DNA of 64,000 nucleotides. Origin: Nocardioides pini. GTDB taxonomy: Bacteria; Actinomycetota; Actinomycetes; Propionibacteriales; Nocardioidaceae. The position numbers and the translations under genes were made by a program. The stretch spans positions 496,001 through 560,000 of the forward strand of contig NZ_JAPPUX010000003.1 in assembly GCF_026712185.1 (NCBI RefSeq). The letters are read 5' to 3'. The notes beneath the pieces were generated by a model. It did not search any database. It saw nothing but the letters and a program-made list of their open reading frames with translations, and was not told the origin of the DNA. Numbering within the stretch: the first letter of the stretch is position 1; each line of letters opens with the position of its first letter. Positions 42,083-49,081 of the stretch are shown here, one piece after another.

Positions 42083-42123
42083 CCGTCGACCGTACGACGG
42101 TCACCGGACGATCGGCGACCGGT

Positions 42124-43518
42124 TCACCCCGAGGCGGGTCGTCCCGTCATCGAGTCGACGTCGAGGGCGGCGTCGAGCTGCTCCTCGGTCAGGTCGCCGC
42201 GCTCGACGTAGCCCATGGCGATCACGGTCTCGCGGATGGTGGCCCCGTCGGCGAGCGCCTTCTTGGCGACCTTGGCGGCCTCCTCGTAGCCGATGTGCGC
42301 GTTGAGCGGGGTGACGACCGAGGGGGAGGACTCGGCGTAGCGCCGCATGCGCTCGGCGTCGGCGGTGATCCCGTCCACGCACCGCTCGGCGAGCAGGACC
42401 GTCGAGGTGGAGAGCACGTGGACCGACTCGAGCAGGGCGTGCGCCATGACCGGCATCATCACGTTGAGCTCGAAGCTGCCCGAGGCGCCCGCCCAGGCGA
42501 TGGTCGCGTCGTTGCCGACGACCCGGGCGCACACCATCAGCGTCGCCTCGGGGAGCACCGGGTTGACCTTGCCGGGCATGATGCTCGACCCCGGCTGCAG
42601 GTCCGGGAGGCGGATCTCGGCGAGCCCGGTCGTGGGGCCCGACGACATCCAGCGCAGGTCGTTGCAGATCTTGGTCAGCCCGACGGCGACCGTGCGCAGC
42701 ACGCCGGAGAGCTCGACCAGCGAGTCGCGGGTGCCCTGCGCCTCGAAGTGGTCGCGAGCCTCGGTGAAGGGCTGCCCGGTCCGCTCGGAGAGCGCGGCGA
42801 TGGCCCGCTCGGCGAAGGCGGCCGGTGTGTTGATGCCGGTGCCCACGGCGGTGCCGCCCAAGGGCAGCTCCCGCACGCGCGGCAGCACCGCCTCGAGCCG
42901 CTCGACGCCCAGCCGCAGCGTGGCGGCGTACGCCCCCATCTCCTGTCCGAGCGTCACGGGCGTGGCGTCCATCAGGTGGGTGCGCCCGGACTTCACCGCG
43001 TCGCCGAACTCCTCGGCCTTGGCCTCGAACGACGTCGCGAGCCGGTCGAGGGCGGGCAGGAGGTCGTCGACGACCGCGAGCGTCGCCGCGACGTGGATGC
43101 TCGTCGGGAACGTGTCGTTGCTGCTCTGTGAGGCGTTGACGTGGTCGTTGGGGTGCACCTCGACGCCGGCCCGGGCGGCCAGGGTCGCGATGACCTCGTT
43201 GGCATTCATGTTGGAGCTCGTGCCGGACCCCGTCTGGAAGACGTCGATCGGGAACTCCCCGTCGTGCGCCCCCTCGACGATGGCGTCGGCGGCCGCGACG
43301 ATGGCCTGCGCCTGCTCGTGGCGTACGACGCCCAGCGCGGCGTTGGCGGTCGCGGCGGCCGCCTTGACGTGGGCCAGCGCCTGGACGTGCCGTGGCTGGA
43401 GGGTGAGGCCGCTGATCGGGAAGTTCTCGATCGCGCGCTGGGTCTGGGCCCGCCACAGGGCGTCGCGAGGCACCTCGACCTCGCCCATGGAGTCGTGCTC
43501 GGTGCGTGTCTCGGTCAC
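42124..43518 (-). CDS. fumC: fumarate hydratase, class II
   Basis: A 464-residue TCA-cycle enzyme interconverting fumarate and malate without an iron-sulfur cluster. Signatures are [16 protein letters not shown] (about residues 92-107), [17 protein letters not shown] and the catalytic-loop motif [11 protein letters not shown]. The SSNMN form resembles the M. tuberculosis enzyme, favouring fumarase over aspartase. The GTG at 43518 is set by TACGGT (minus strand, 43525-43530) 6 bases upstream. A class I fumarase is encoded 6.5 kb away. A strong hairpin at 43569-43607 lies just upstream. Confidence 0.92.
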   Translation of the reverse strand: MTETRTEHDSMGEVEVPRDALWRAQTQRAIENFPISGLTLQPRHVQALAHVKAAAATANAALGVVRHEQAQAIVAAADAIVEGAHDGEFPIDVFQTGSGTSSNMNANEVIATLAARAGVEVHPNDHVNASQSSNDTFPTSIHVAATLAVVDDLLPALDRLATSFEAKAEEFGDAVKSGRTHLMDATPVTLGQEMGAYAATLRLGVERLEAVLPRVRELPLGGTAVGTGINTPAAFAERAIAALSERTGQPFTEARDHFEAQGTRDSLVELSGVLRTVAVGLTKICNDLRWMSSGPTTGLAEIRLPDLQPGSSIMPGKVNPVLPEATLMVCARVVGNDATIAWAGASGSFELNVMMPVMAHALLESVHVLSTSTVLLAERCVDGITADAERMRRYAESSPSVVTPLNAHIGYEEAAKVAKKALADGATIRETVIAMGYVERGDLTEEQLDAALDVDSMTGRPASG

Positions 43519-43568
43519 ACGTCGACCGTACCCACCCCGCGGGCTGACCGCAGGGGCGGACGCTGCGA

Positions 43569-43607
43569 ACGCCCCGCCGGCCCCGGGGGGAGGGGTCGGC
43601 GGGGCGT
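43569..43607 (-). terminator. hairpin terminator between the small secreted protein gene and fumC
   Basis: Arms ACGCCCCGCCG (43569-43579) and CGGCGGGGCGT (43597-43607) pair perfectly over 11 bp, and inner G/C bases extend the stem to about 16 bp. It lies 15 bases after the stop at 43623 on the minus strand and would insulate fumC from upstream transcription. Confidence 0.75.
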
Positions 43608-43622
43608 CCAGGACAGGGGGAT

Positions 43623-43940
43623 TCAGCACCAGGGGTAGAGGAAGAGGCTGTCGTCGCCCGCACGGTGGTCGGCGAGGACGACGCTGAGGGGCAGCGGGTC
43701 GGGGAGGGAGGCCACGTCGGTGCCGGCGCGCGGCGTCACGCCGACCGCGACGGCGGTGGCGATCGGCAGCCCGTCGCGGGCGACCGTCGAGAAGAGGCCG
43801 GCCGACTTCAGGGTGCTGATGCCGGCCCGCATGCAGTCGGTGTCCGGCTTGGCCTGGGCTGCGGCGGGGGCCAGCACGACGGTGGCGACGCCGAGCGAGA
43901 GGGCGGCGAGGCTGCTGGCGGTGCGGGTGGTGCGGTTCAT
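43623..43940 (-). CDS. small secreted two-cysteine protein (candidate B12-regulon member)
   Basis: A 105-residue preprotein of unknown family. The N-terminus [22 protein letters not shown] ends in APAAAQA, a clear signal peptide (cleavage near residue 30). The mature part of about 75 residues has one cysteine near its start (DTDCMRAG) and one at the very C-terminus (FLYPWC), suggesting a disulfide. The ATG has GAGGAG 7 bases upstream. Three 11-bp-spaced GTTTGTCC repeats lie 69-98 bases upstream, the same elements found at the CarH/LitR-like locus. Regulation by those proteins is inferred. Confidence 0.75.
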   Translation of the reverse strand: MNRTTRTASSLAALSLGVATVVLAPAAAQAKPDTDCMRAGISTLKSAGLFSTVARDGLPIATAVAVGVTPRAGTDVASLPDPLPLSVVLADHRAGDDSLFLYPWC

Positions 43941-44008
43941 GTCGGTGCTCCTCGTGGGGGATGGCGATGGACGACCACCGAACCACTCCGCCATGGCACG
44001 TGTCGAGG

Positions 44009-44038
44009 GTTTGTCCAATGTTTGTCCCGGGTTTGTCC
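44009..44038 (-). promoter_or_regulatory. three 11-bp direct repeats (CarH/LitR-type operator candidate)
   Basis: GTTTGTCC occurs at 44009-44016, 44020-44027 and 44031-44038, an exact 11-base period. Read on the minus strand the first and third copies contain TGGACA, fitting the TnnACA core described for CarH-type operators (from memory); the middle copy has GGGACA. A minus-strand TTGGAC overlapping the gene-proximal copy could be the -35 of the small secreted protein gene. Confidence 0.65.
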
Positions 44039-44074
44039 AGACTGGTCATGGGCGACGGTGGCGTTCGGCCAACC

Positions 44075-44103
44075 TTGACAATAGGTAACACATCAGTTAC
44101 CAA
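44075..44103 (+). promoter_or_regulatory. ArsR-gene promoter with GGTAAC-N6-GTTACC operator
   Basis: TTGACA (44075-44080) and TACCAA (44098-44103) are 17 bases apart. The inverted repeat GGTAAC/GTTACC (44084-44089, 44096-44101) occupies the spacer and overlaps the -10, a typical autorepression site for the ArsR protein just downstream. The GTG at 44110 follows 6 bases after the -10. Confidence 0.65.
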
Positions 44104-44109
44104 TGTGGG

Positions 44110-44484
44110 GTGGACCCGTTCGCAGCGCTGGGCGACCCCGTGCGCCGTGACCTCGTCGCGCGGCTGGCGTCCGGACCCGCGCGCGTGGTCGACCTGACGG
44201 CCGACCACGCCATCAGCCGCCCGGCGATCAGTCGTCACCTCCGCGTCCTGACCGAGGCGGGCCTGGTGGAGGCCGAGGACCGCGGGCGCGAGCGGCACTA
44301 CCGGCTCCGGTACGACGGTCTCGCCGCCCTGGCCGAGTGGCTGGTGGCGCTGGGTGCGCCGCGCGTGCCCCGGCCACCGGTCGCCGAGTCGGCGTTCGAC
44401 GGGCTCGAGCTCGAGGTGCGCCGCACCGGACGGGAGCGCCGCGCCACCACCACCCCATCCCCACTGCAGGAGGACACCGCATGA
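44110..44484 (+). CDS. ArsR-family winged-helix regulator
   Basis: A 124-residue DNA-binding protein with the ArsR/SmtB fold: [21 protein letters not shown], then the recognition region [23 protein letters not shown], and the wing RERHYRL. No metal-binding cysteine motif is visible. This matches the ArsR subgroup paired with SRPBCC/AHSA1 proteins, which usually does not sense metals. The GTG start is leaderless-like. Its stop overlaps the SRPBCC gene start (ATGA). A GGTAAC inverted repeat in its promoter is the probable autoregulatory site. Confidence 0.85.
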   Translation: MDPFAALGDPVRRDLVARLASGPARVVDLTADHAISRPAISRHLRVLTEAGLVEAEDRGRERHYRLRYDGLAALAEWLVALGAPRVPRPPVAESAFDGLELEVRRTGRERRATTTPSPLQEDTA

Positions 44485-45020
44485 ACGCCTCGATGACCGG
44501 CCATCGCGAGGAGCGCGACGGACGCATCCTGCTCGTGATCGAGCGCCGGCTCCGCGCACCGGTCGACGACGTGTGGGCCGCGTGCACCGAGCCGTCGCGG
44601 ATGGAGCGCTGGATCGGCACGTGGAGCGGTGACCCCGCCAGCGGGTCGGTGAGCTTCCGGATGACCGCGGAGGGTGACGACGTGCCGGCGGAGGAGATGG
44701 ACGTGCTGGCGTGCGAGCCGCCCCACCGCTTCGCCGTCCGCAGCCGCGAGCCGCAACCCTTCAGCGAGGACGGTTCCGGCGACACGGCGCTCTGGGAGAT
44801 GGAGCTCGAGCTCACCGAGGCCGACGGTGTCACCTCGCTCCGGTTCGTGCAGGTGCTCGCGCCGGGCGCGACGGGCATCGAGATGGCGGCGAGTGTCGGC
44901 CCGGGCTGGGACTACTACCTCGACCGGCTGGTCGCCGCCGTGGTGGGCACCGACGTGGCAGCCGTCGACTGGGAGGACTACGCCGCCGGGTCGTCGCACT
45001 ACCGCGAACGGTTCGCCTGA
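44481..45020 (+). CDS. SRPBCC/AHSA1-domain protein
   Basis: A 179-residue cytosolic protein of the START-like SRPBCC superfamily (AHSA1 branch). The opening strand [31 protein letters not shown] and later [19 protein letters not shown] fit the helix-grip fold, whose hydrophobic cavity binds small ligands. ArsR-SRPBCC pairs are common in actinobacteria, but the ligand is usually unknown. AGGAGG lies 7 bases before the ATG, which overlaps the ArsR stop. The pair is probably controlled by the ArsR protein through the operator at 44084-44101. Confidence 0.82.
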   Translation: MNASMTGHREERDGRILLVIERRLRAPVDDVWAACTEPSRMERWIGTWSGDPASGSVSFRMTAEGDDVPAEEMDVLACEPPHRFAVRSREPQPFSEDGSGDTALWEMELELTEADGVTSLRFVQVLAPGATGIEMAASVGPGWDYYLDRLVAAVVGTDVAAVDWEDYAAGSSHYRERFA

Positions 45021-45078
45021 GCGGCGCCCGTCGGCGTTGCGCCTTGGTCCCGGCGCCCGGGCTGGGGAGCATGGGGCC

Positions 45079-46971
45079 ATGCGATCTCTCCGTCTCGGGG
45101 TCGCCGCTCTGCTCGTGGGGGTGGGCTCGGCATGCTCCGCGCTCGACGGTGACGACACCGACCCGCCGTCCGGAGTGGCCGACGACCTCGCCGCCGCCCT
45201 GTCGGACCACTCGCTCGCCGAGGTGCCGCTCGTCGACCAGGCCGCCCGTGCGGCGTTCGCCGACCTGGTCTCACCGCTCGAGGACGTGCCCGTCGACGTG
45301 GAGGTCGCCTCGGTCGACGAGGTCGAGGGCACCGGCGACGAGCCCGACTCGGCGACCGCGACGCTGGCGTGGCGCTGGCAGCTGACCGACACCACGCCCT
45401 GGGAGTACGACACGACGGTGGCGCTCGTGCCCGACGGGAACGGGTGGCAGGTCGACTGGGCGCCCACCGCGCTGGCGCCCGACCTCGCCGAGGGCGACAC
45501 CCTGGGCCTGCGCACGCTCCCGCCGGTGCGCGGCGACATCACCGGCTCCGGTGGTGCCGTCCTGGTGACCGAGCGGCCCGTGCTGCGCTACGGGCTCGAC
45601 AAGACCAAGGTCGAGGGGCCGCAGGTCGCCCGCAGCGCGCGACGGATCGCGCGGGTCCTCGACGTCGACGTGGCGTCGTACGTCGACCGCGCCGAGGCGA
45701 TGGGGGCCGAGGCCTTCGTCGAGGCGCTCGTGCTGCGCGAGGACGACGCCCTCGACGTGCTGCCCGCCTTCGCCAGGATCCGTGGCGCGCTCGCCGTGCG
45801 CGACACCCTGCCGCTCGCACCGACCCGTGAGTTCGCCGCGGCCCTGCTCGGTCGCGTCGGCCCGGCCACGGCCGAGGTCGTCGAGGCCTCCGAGGGCCGC
45901 ATCGTCGCCGGGGACGAGGTCGGGCTCTCCGGCCTGCAGGCCCGCTACGACGAGCAGCTGCGGGGCACGCCGGGCGCCGCCGTCGTGGCCCGCGACGCCG
46001 ACGACCGGCTCCGCACCCTCGCCGAGGTCCCGGCCGCCGACGGCGCCGACCTCGCCACCACGCTCGCCCCGGTGCTCCAGCAGAAGGCCGAGGACGTGCT
46101 CGCCGGGCTCGGGGACGGCGCCCCGGCGGCGGCCCTCGTGGCGATCCGGCCGTCCGACGGCGCCGTCCTGGCGAGCGCCAACGGCGTCGGGGCGGCGGGC
46201 GCCGACCTGGCGATGACCGGGCAGTACGCCCCCGGCTCGACGTTCAAGGTGGTCACGTCCCTCGCGCTGCTGCGCAGCGGCATGCGCGTGGACGACGTCG
46301 TGGCCTGTCCCGCCACCACCGTCGTGGACGGCCGGTCGTTCAAGAACTACGACGACTACCCGGCCGCCGCGCTCGGCGACGTGACCCTCGCCCAAGCCAT
46401 CGCCCAGTCCTGCAACACGGCCCTGATCGGCAACGCCGGCCGGCTCGCCGACGGCGACCTCGCTGCGGCCGCCCAGGCGCTCGGGCTCGGCACCGACCAC
46501 GACCTCGGCTTCCCGGTCTACTTCGGGCAGGTGCCGCCGCCGGAGACCGAGACGGGCGCAGCCGCCGACATGATCGGCCAGGGCACGGTGCTGGCGAGCC
46601 CGTTCGCGATGGCCACGGTCGCCGCGTCGGTGCAGGCCGGCCGGGCCGTGCTGCCAGTGCTGCTGCCGGAGCACCAGGTGGAGCAGGTGGCGCCGGAGCG
46701 GCCGCTCACCGGTCCCGAGTCCGGCACCCTGCGCGGGCTGATGCGCGCGGTCGTCGCCACCGGCTCGGGACGCTTCCTCCAGGACGTGCCCGGGGAGGTG
46801 GGCGCCAAGACCGGCACCGCCGAGTACGGCGAGCCCGACGCCTCCGGAGCGTTGCCGACGCACACCTGGATGATCGCGACGCGGGGCGACCTCGCGGTCG
46901 CGGTCTTCGTCGAGACCGGCGTCTCCGGCTCGCAGACCGCGGGACCGGTGCTCGAGGCGTTCCTGCGCTGA
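45079..46971 (+). CDS. penicillin-binding protein (transpeptidase, MecA/PBP2a-like N-terminal domain)
   Basis: A 630-residue lipid-anchored or secreted transpeptidase cross-linking peptidoglycan. A lipobox-like GVGSAC follows a short hydrophobic leader. An NTF2-like MecA-N domain (about residues 35-150), a dimerisation region (about 160-310) and the transpeptidase domain (about 345-630) follow. Active-site motifs are S387-TFK, S444-CN and K577-TG. The MecA-N layout resembles class B enzymes with low beta-lactam affinity, but resistance cannot be inferred. The ATG at 45079 is 6 bases after GAGCAT. Confidence 0.88.
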   Translation: MRSLRLGVAALLVGVGSACSALDGDDTDPPSGVADDLAAALSDHSLAEVPLVDQAARAAFADLVSPLEDVPVDVEVASVDEVEGTGDEPDSATATLAWRWQLTDTTPWEYDTTVALVPDGNGWQVDWAPTALAPDLAEGDTLGLRTLPPVRGDITGSGGAVLVTERPVLRYGLDKTKVEGPQVARSARRIARVLDVDVASYVDRAEAMGAEAFVEALVLREDDALDVLPAFARIRGALAVRDTLPLAPTREFAAALLGRVGPATAEVVEASEGRIVAGDEVGLSGLQARYDEQLRGTPGAAVVARDADDRLRTLAEVPAADGADLATTLAPVLQQKAEDVLAGLGDGAPAAALVAIRPSDGAVLASANGVGAAGADLAMTGQYAPGSTFKVVTSLALLRSGMRVDDVVACPATTVVDGRSFKNYDDYPAAALGDVTLAQAIAQSCNTALIGNAGRLADGDLAAAAQALGLGTDHDLGFPVYFGQVPPPETETGAAADMIGQGTVLASPFAMATVAASVQAGRAVLPVLLPEHQVEQVAPERPLTGPESGTLRGLMRAVVATGSGRFLQDVPGEVGAKTGTAEYGEPDASGALPTHTWMIATRGDLAVAVFVETGVSGSQTAGPVLEAFLR

Positions 46972-46981
46972 CCGCGAGAGG

Positions 46982-47668
46982 TCAGCGGCGGGCGAGGTAG
47001 AGGAAGTACTCCTCCGGCCGGTCCTGCAGCAGCACGTCGTGGGCCTGCTCCTCCGCGTCGCCGAAGACCGTGCGGAGCGAGGCCAGCAGCTCCGGCGCGG
47101 CGCTCGCCGACCACACCACGAGCACGCCCCCGGGGCCGAGCAGGTCACGGCACCGCCGCAGGAACTCCTCCTCGTAGACCACCCCGTTGTGCTCGTGCAC
47201 GAGGTAGCCGGGCCCGTTGTCGACGTCGAGCAGCACCAGGTCGTAGGTCGAGCGCGCCTCGGCGATGGCCATGGCGATGTCGGCGTTGACGACGGTCGCG
47301 CGGGTGTCGGCGAGCAGGGCTGGCCCGTGCGGCACCGTGCCGTCGCGCATCCACTGCACCAGCGCCTCCTCGATCTCCACGACGGCGGCACGCTCGACGC
47401 GGGGGTCGGCCAGCACCCGCTGGAGCGTGAAGCCGAGCCCGAGGCCGCCGATGAGGACCGCGGAGGGCTCCTCGACGAGGTCGAGCGCCTGCGCGGCCAG
47501 CTCGATCTCGCTCGTCGTCTCCAGCGTGTCCATCACGAACACCCCGTTGACGCGGAGCTCGAGCACGTCGGCCCCGGTGCCGTTCGTCCGCCGTCGCAGC
47601 ACCACCTCGCCGCGCGGGGTCTCCGCCCGGGCGATCTCCACGCTCTGCGGGCCGTCGGCGCTGTCCAT
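46982..47668 (-). CDS. spermidine synthase-like SAM-fold protein
   Basis: A 228-residue cytosolic protein of the spermidine synthase/methyltransferase fold. Motif I is AVLIGGLGLGFTLQRVL (about residues 70-86), followed by an acidic strand end in AAVVEIEEALV and the DLVLLDVDNGPGYLVHE motif (about 140-156). It lacks a clear polyamine-binding N-terminal domain, so it may be a methyltransferase or an orphan aminopropyltransferase-like protein. The ATG at 47668 follows CAGGAT (minus strand, 47675-47680) by 6 bases. It converges on the PBP gene. Confidence 0.78.
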   Translation of the reverse strand: MDSADGPQSVEIARAETPRGEVVLRRRTNGTGADVLELRVNGVFVMDTLETTSEIELAAQALDLVEEPSAVLIGGLGLGFTLQRVLADPRVERAAVVEIEEALVQWMRDGTVPHGPALLADTRATVVNADIAMAIAEARSTYDLVLLDVDNGPGYLVHEHNGVVYEEEFLRRCRDLLGPGGVLVVWSASAAPELLASLRTVFGDAEEQAHDVLLQDRPEEYFLYLARR

Positions 47669-47708
47669 GGCGCCATCCTGCCAACCGCCACCCCCGGACC
47701 CGACGCCG

Positions 47709-47739
47709 CCCACGCCGACGCCCACGCCGACGCCCACGC
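47709..47739. repeat. 12-nt tandem repeat (CCCACGCCGACG, about 2.6 copies)
   Basis: A short GC-rich tandem repeat lies in the divergent gap between the spermidine-synthase-like gene and the first MerR-B12 regulator. It produces an artificial Gly-Val run in an upstream extension of the former, which argues against that longer start. Confidence 0.8.
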
Positions 47740-47820
47740 GGCCCCGTTGGGCAGGCTTCGTCCAAGGTCGGCGCGCCGGATCGTGTCGCGAAAGGGCTGC
47801 CCTCCCGCGTCGCGCCGGAC

Positions 47821-47826
47821 TACCGT
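47821..47826 (+). promoter_or_regulatory. -10 hexamer TACCGT of the first MerR-B12 gene
   Basis: TACCGT is followed by 6 bases and the GTG at 47833, giving a leaderless start. Unlike the second regulator, no TTGTCCA repeat array lies upstream; only one degenerate TTCGTCCA is present at 47758-47765. Confidence 0.6.
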
Positions 47827-47832
47827 GAAGTC

Positions 47833-48702
47833 GTGTACACCGTGGGACGCACCGCTGAGCTCACCGGCGTGCCCAGCGGGACCCTCCGCAAGTGGGAGCA
47901 GCGCTACGGCGTGGTCGTCCCGCAGCGCTCGCCCGGCAACTACCGGCTCTACGACGACGAGGCGGTGCGCCGGCTCGTCGTGATGCGCAGCCTGGTCGAG
48001 GCCGGCTGGACCGCGCAGGAGGCCGCCCGCCACGTGGCCGAGGACGTCGCGGCCGCCGAGGCCGAGGTGGCGCGACCGGCGGAGCCCGCCCACGAGGCCC
48101 GCTTCGAGACGCTCGTCGCCTGCGCGCAGGACTTCGACGTCCCCCGGCTCGAGCAGCTGCTCGCCGAGGGCTTCGCCGACATCGACGTGGTGTCGGTCGT
48201 CGACGACTGGCTCCTGCCGTCGATGGTCCACCTCGGCAAGGCGTGGCAGCGCGGGCTGATCTCGGTCGCGGGGGAGCACTTCGTGACCGGCGCGGTGCAC
48301 CGCAGGCTCGCCCTCACCTTCCAGTCGCTCCCGCCCGCGCCGAGCGGCGGTCCGCGCGTCGTCGTCGGCCTCGCGCGCGGCTCCCGCCACGAGATCGGCG
48401 TGCTCGCCTTCGCGCTCGTGCTGAGGTCACGCGGCGTCGCGGTGACCTACCTGGGCAGCGACCTGCCGCTCGAGGCCTGGGTCGGCGCCGTACGGCTGAT
48501 CCAGCCGCGGGCCGTGGTGCTCGCGGCCCCCACGATCGAGGACCTCCCGGCGGTGCGCGAGGCGGTCGATGCGCTCCTGCCGCACGCCGAGGTGCTGCTC
48601 GGTGGCGCGCACCAGGAGCGGGTCGAGGGCCCGGTGCACCTCGGGCACCACGCGGGGGCGGCAGCCGCCGCCCTGGCCACGCGCCTCGGCGCCGTCAGCT
48701 GA
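47833..48702 (+). CDS. MerR-type regulator with B12-binding domain (CarH/LitR-like), copy 1
   Basis: A 289-residue regulator with an N-terminal MerR winged helix (TVGRTAELTGVPSGTLRKWE, then PGNYRLYDDEAVRRL). A four-helix bundle has W138-x9-E148-H149, the photosensory bundle signature of CarH. A Rossmann B12 domain follows, with GSRHEIG supplying the cobalt-ligand H186 and LLGGAH as the later glycine motif. The usual acidic residue two before the histidine is serine here. In T. thermophilus CarH a histidine follows the tryptophan; here it is glutamine. It probably binds adenosylcobalamin and responds to light or B12 level; neither is shown. Confidence 0.85.
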   Translation: MYTVGRTAELTGVPSGTLRKWEQRYGVVVPQRSPGNYRLYDDEAVRRLVVMRSLVEAGWTAQEAARHVAEDVAAAEAEVARPAEPAHEARFETLVACAQDFDVPRLEQLLAEGFADIDVVSVVDDWLLPSMVHLGKAWQRGLISVAGEHFVTGAVHRRLALTFQSLPPAPSGGPRVVVGLARGSRHEIGVLAFALVLRSRGVAVTYLGSDLPLEAWVGAVRLIQPRAVVLAAPTIEDLPAVREAVDALLPHAEVLLGGAHQERVEGPVHLGHHAGAAAAALATRLGAVS

Positions 48703-48721
48703 CGCCGTCAGCCAGAGGTGC

Positions 48722-48967
48722 TCAGCGGGCTGCGGGCTCGTCGGAGCAACCGGTGCTGACCCAGTAGCTGCCGACGATGTCGACCCGGCAGTGGTGGTCC
48801 GTCGACGAGGTGCCCGACACGGCCGGCGCCGCACCCAGCACGGAGCCCAGCGCGGCCGCGACGAGCACCGCGACGCCGGCCACCCGCAGGCGCCGGTCGG
48901 CGCGCTCCCCGAGGTCGACCGTCGGGGGTGCGGTGATCGTCATGAGCGGCTGCGCGGTGGTCGACAT
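48722..48967 (-). CDS. small secreted or anchored two-cysteine protein at the CarH/LitR-like locus
   Basis: An 81-residue protein of unknown family. A cytosolic N-terminus of about 28 residues leads into one hydrophobic segment (LRVAGVAVLVAAALGSVLGA, about 27-46). A short external tail with two cysteines follows (HHCRVDIVGSYWVSTGCSDE). The ATG at 48967 has GAGGAG 5 bases upstream, in a context almost identical to that of the small secreted protein at 43940. It sits between the two regulators and diverges from the second. TTGTCCA repeats lie 26-44 bases upstream, so control by the second regulator is likely. Confidence 0.7.
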   Translation of the reverse strand: MSTTAQPLMTITAPPTVDLGERADRRLRVAGVAVLVAAALGSVLGAAPAVSGTSSTDHHCRVDIVGSYWVSTGCSDEPAAR

Positions 48968-48992
48968 GGGTGCTCCTCGGGTGCGCCTGCGG

Positions 48993-49060
48993 CTTGTCCA
49001 CAGTTTGTCCACCGTTGGTGGACAACGCGGACACTAGAACTGTTGTCCACACTTTGTCCA
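48993..49060. promoter_or_regulatory. two pairs of 11-bp TTGTCCA direct repeats in a divergent promoter (CarH/LitR-type operators)
   Basis: CTTGTCCA (48993-49000) and TTTGTCCA (49004-49011) are 11 bases apart. GTTGTCCA (starting 49042) and TTTGTCCA (starting 49053) form a second pair, also 11 apart. A single inverted copy TGGACAA lies between at 49019-49025. The second pair covers the -35 region and spacer upstream of TACCCT (49069-49074), where bound regulator would block transcription of its own gene. The first pair faces the small protein gene. Confidence 0.7.
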
Positions 49061-49068
49061 AAGTTCGC

Positions 49069-49074
49069 TACCCT
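49069..49074 (+). promoter_or_regulatory. -10 hexamer TACCCT of the second MerR-B12 gene
   Basis: TACCCT is followed by 7 bases and the GTG at 49082, so the transcript is leaderless. The adjacent repeats at 49042-49060 overlap the expected -35 position. Confidence 0.6.
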
Positions 49075-49081
49075 TGAGGAC

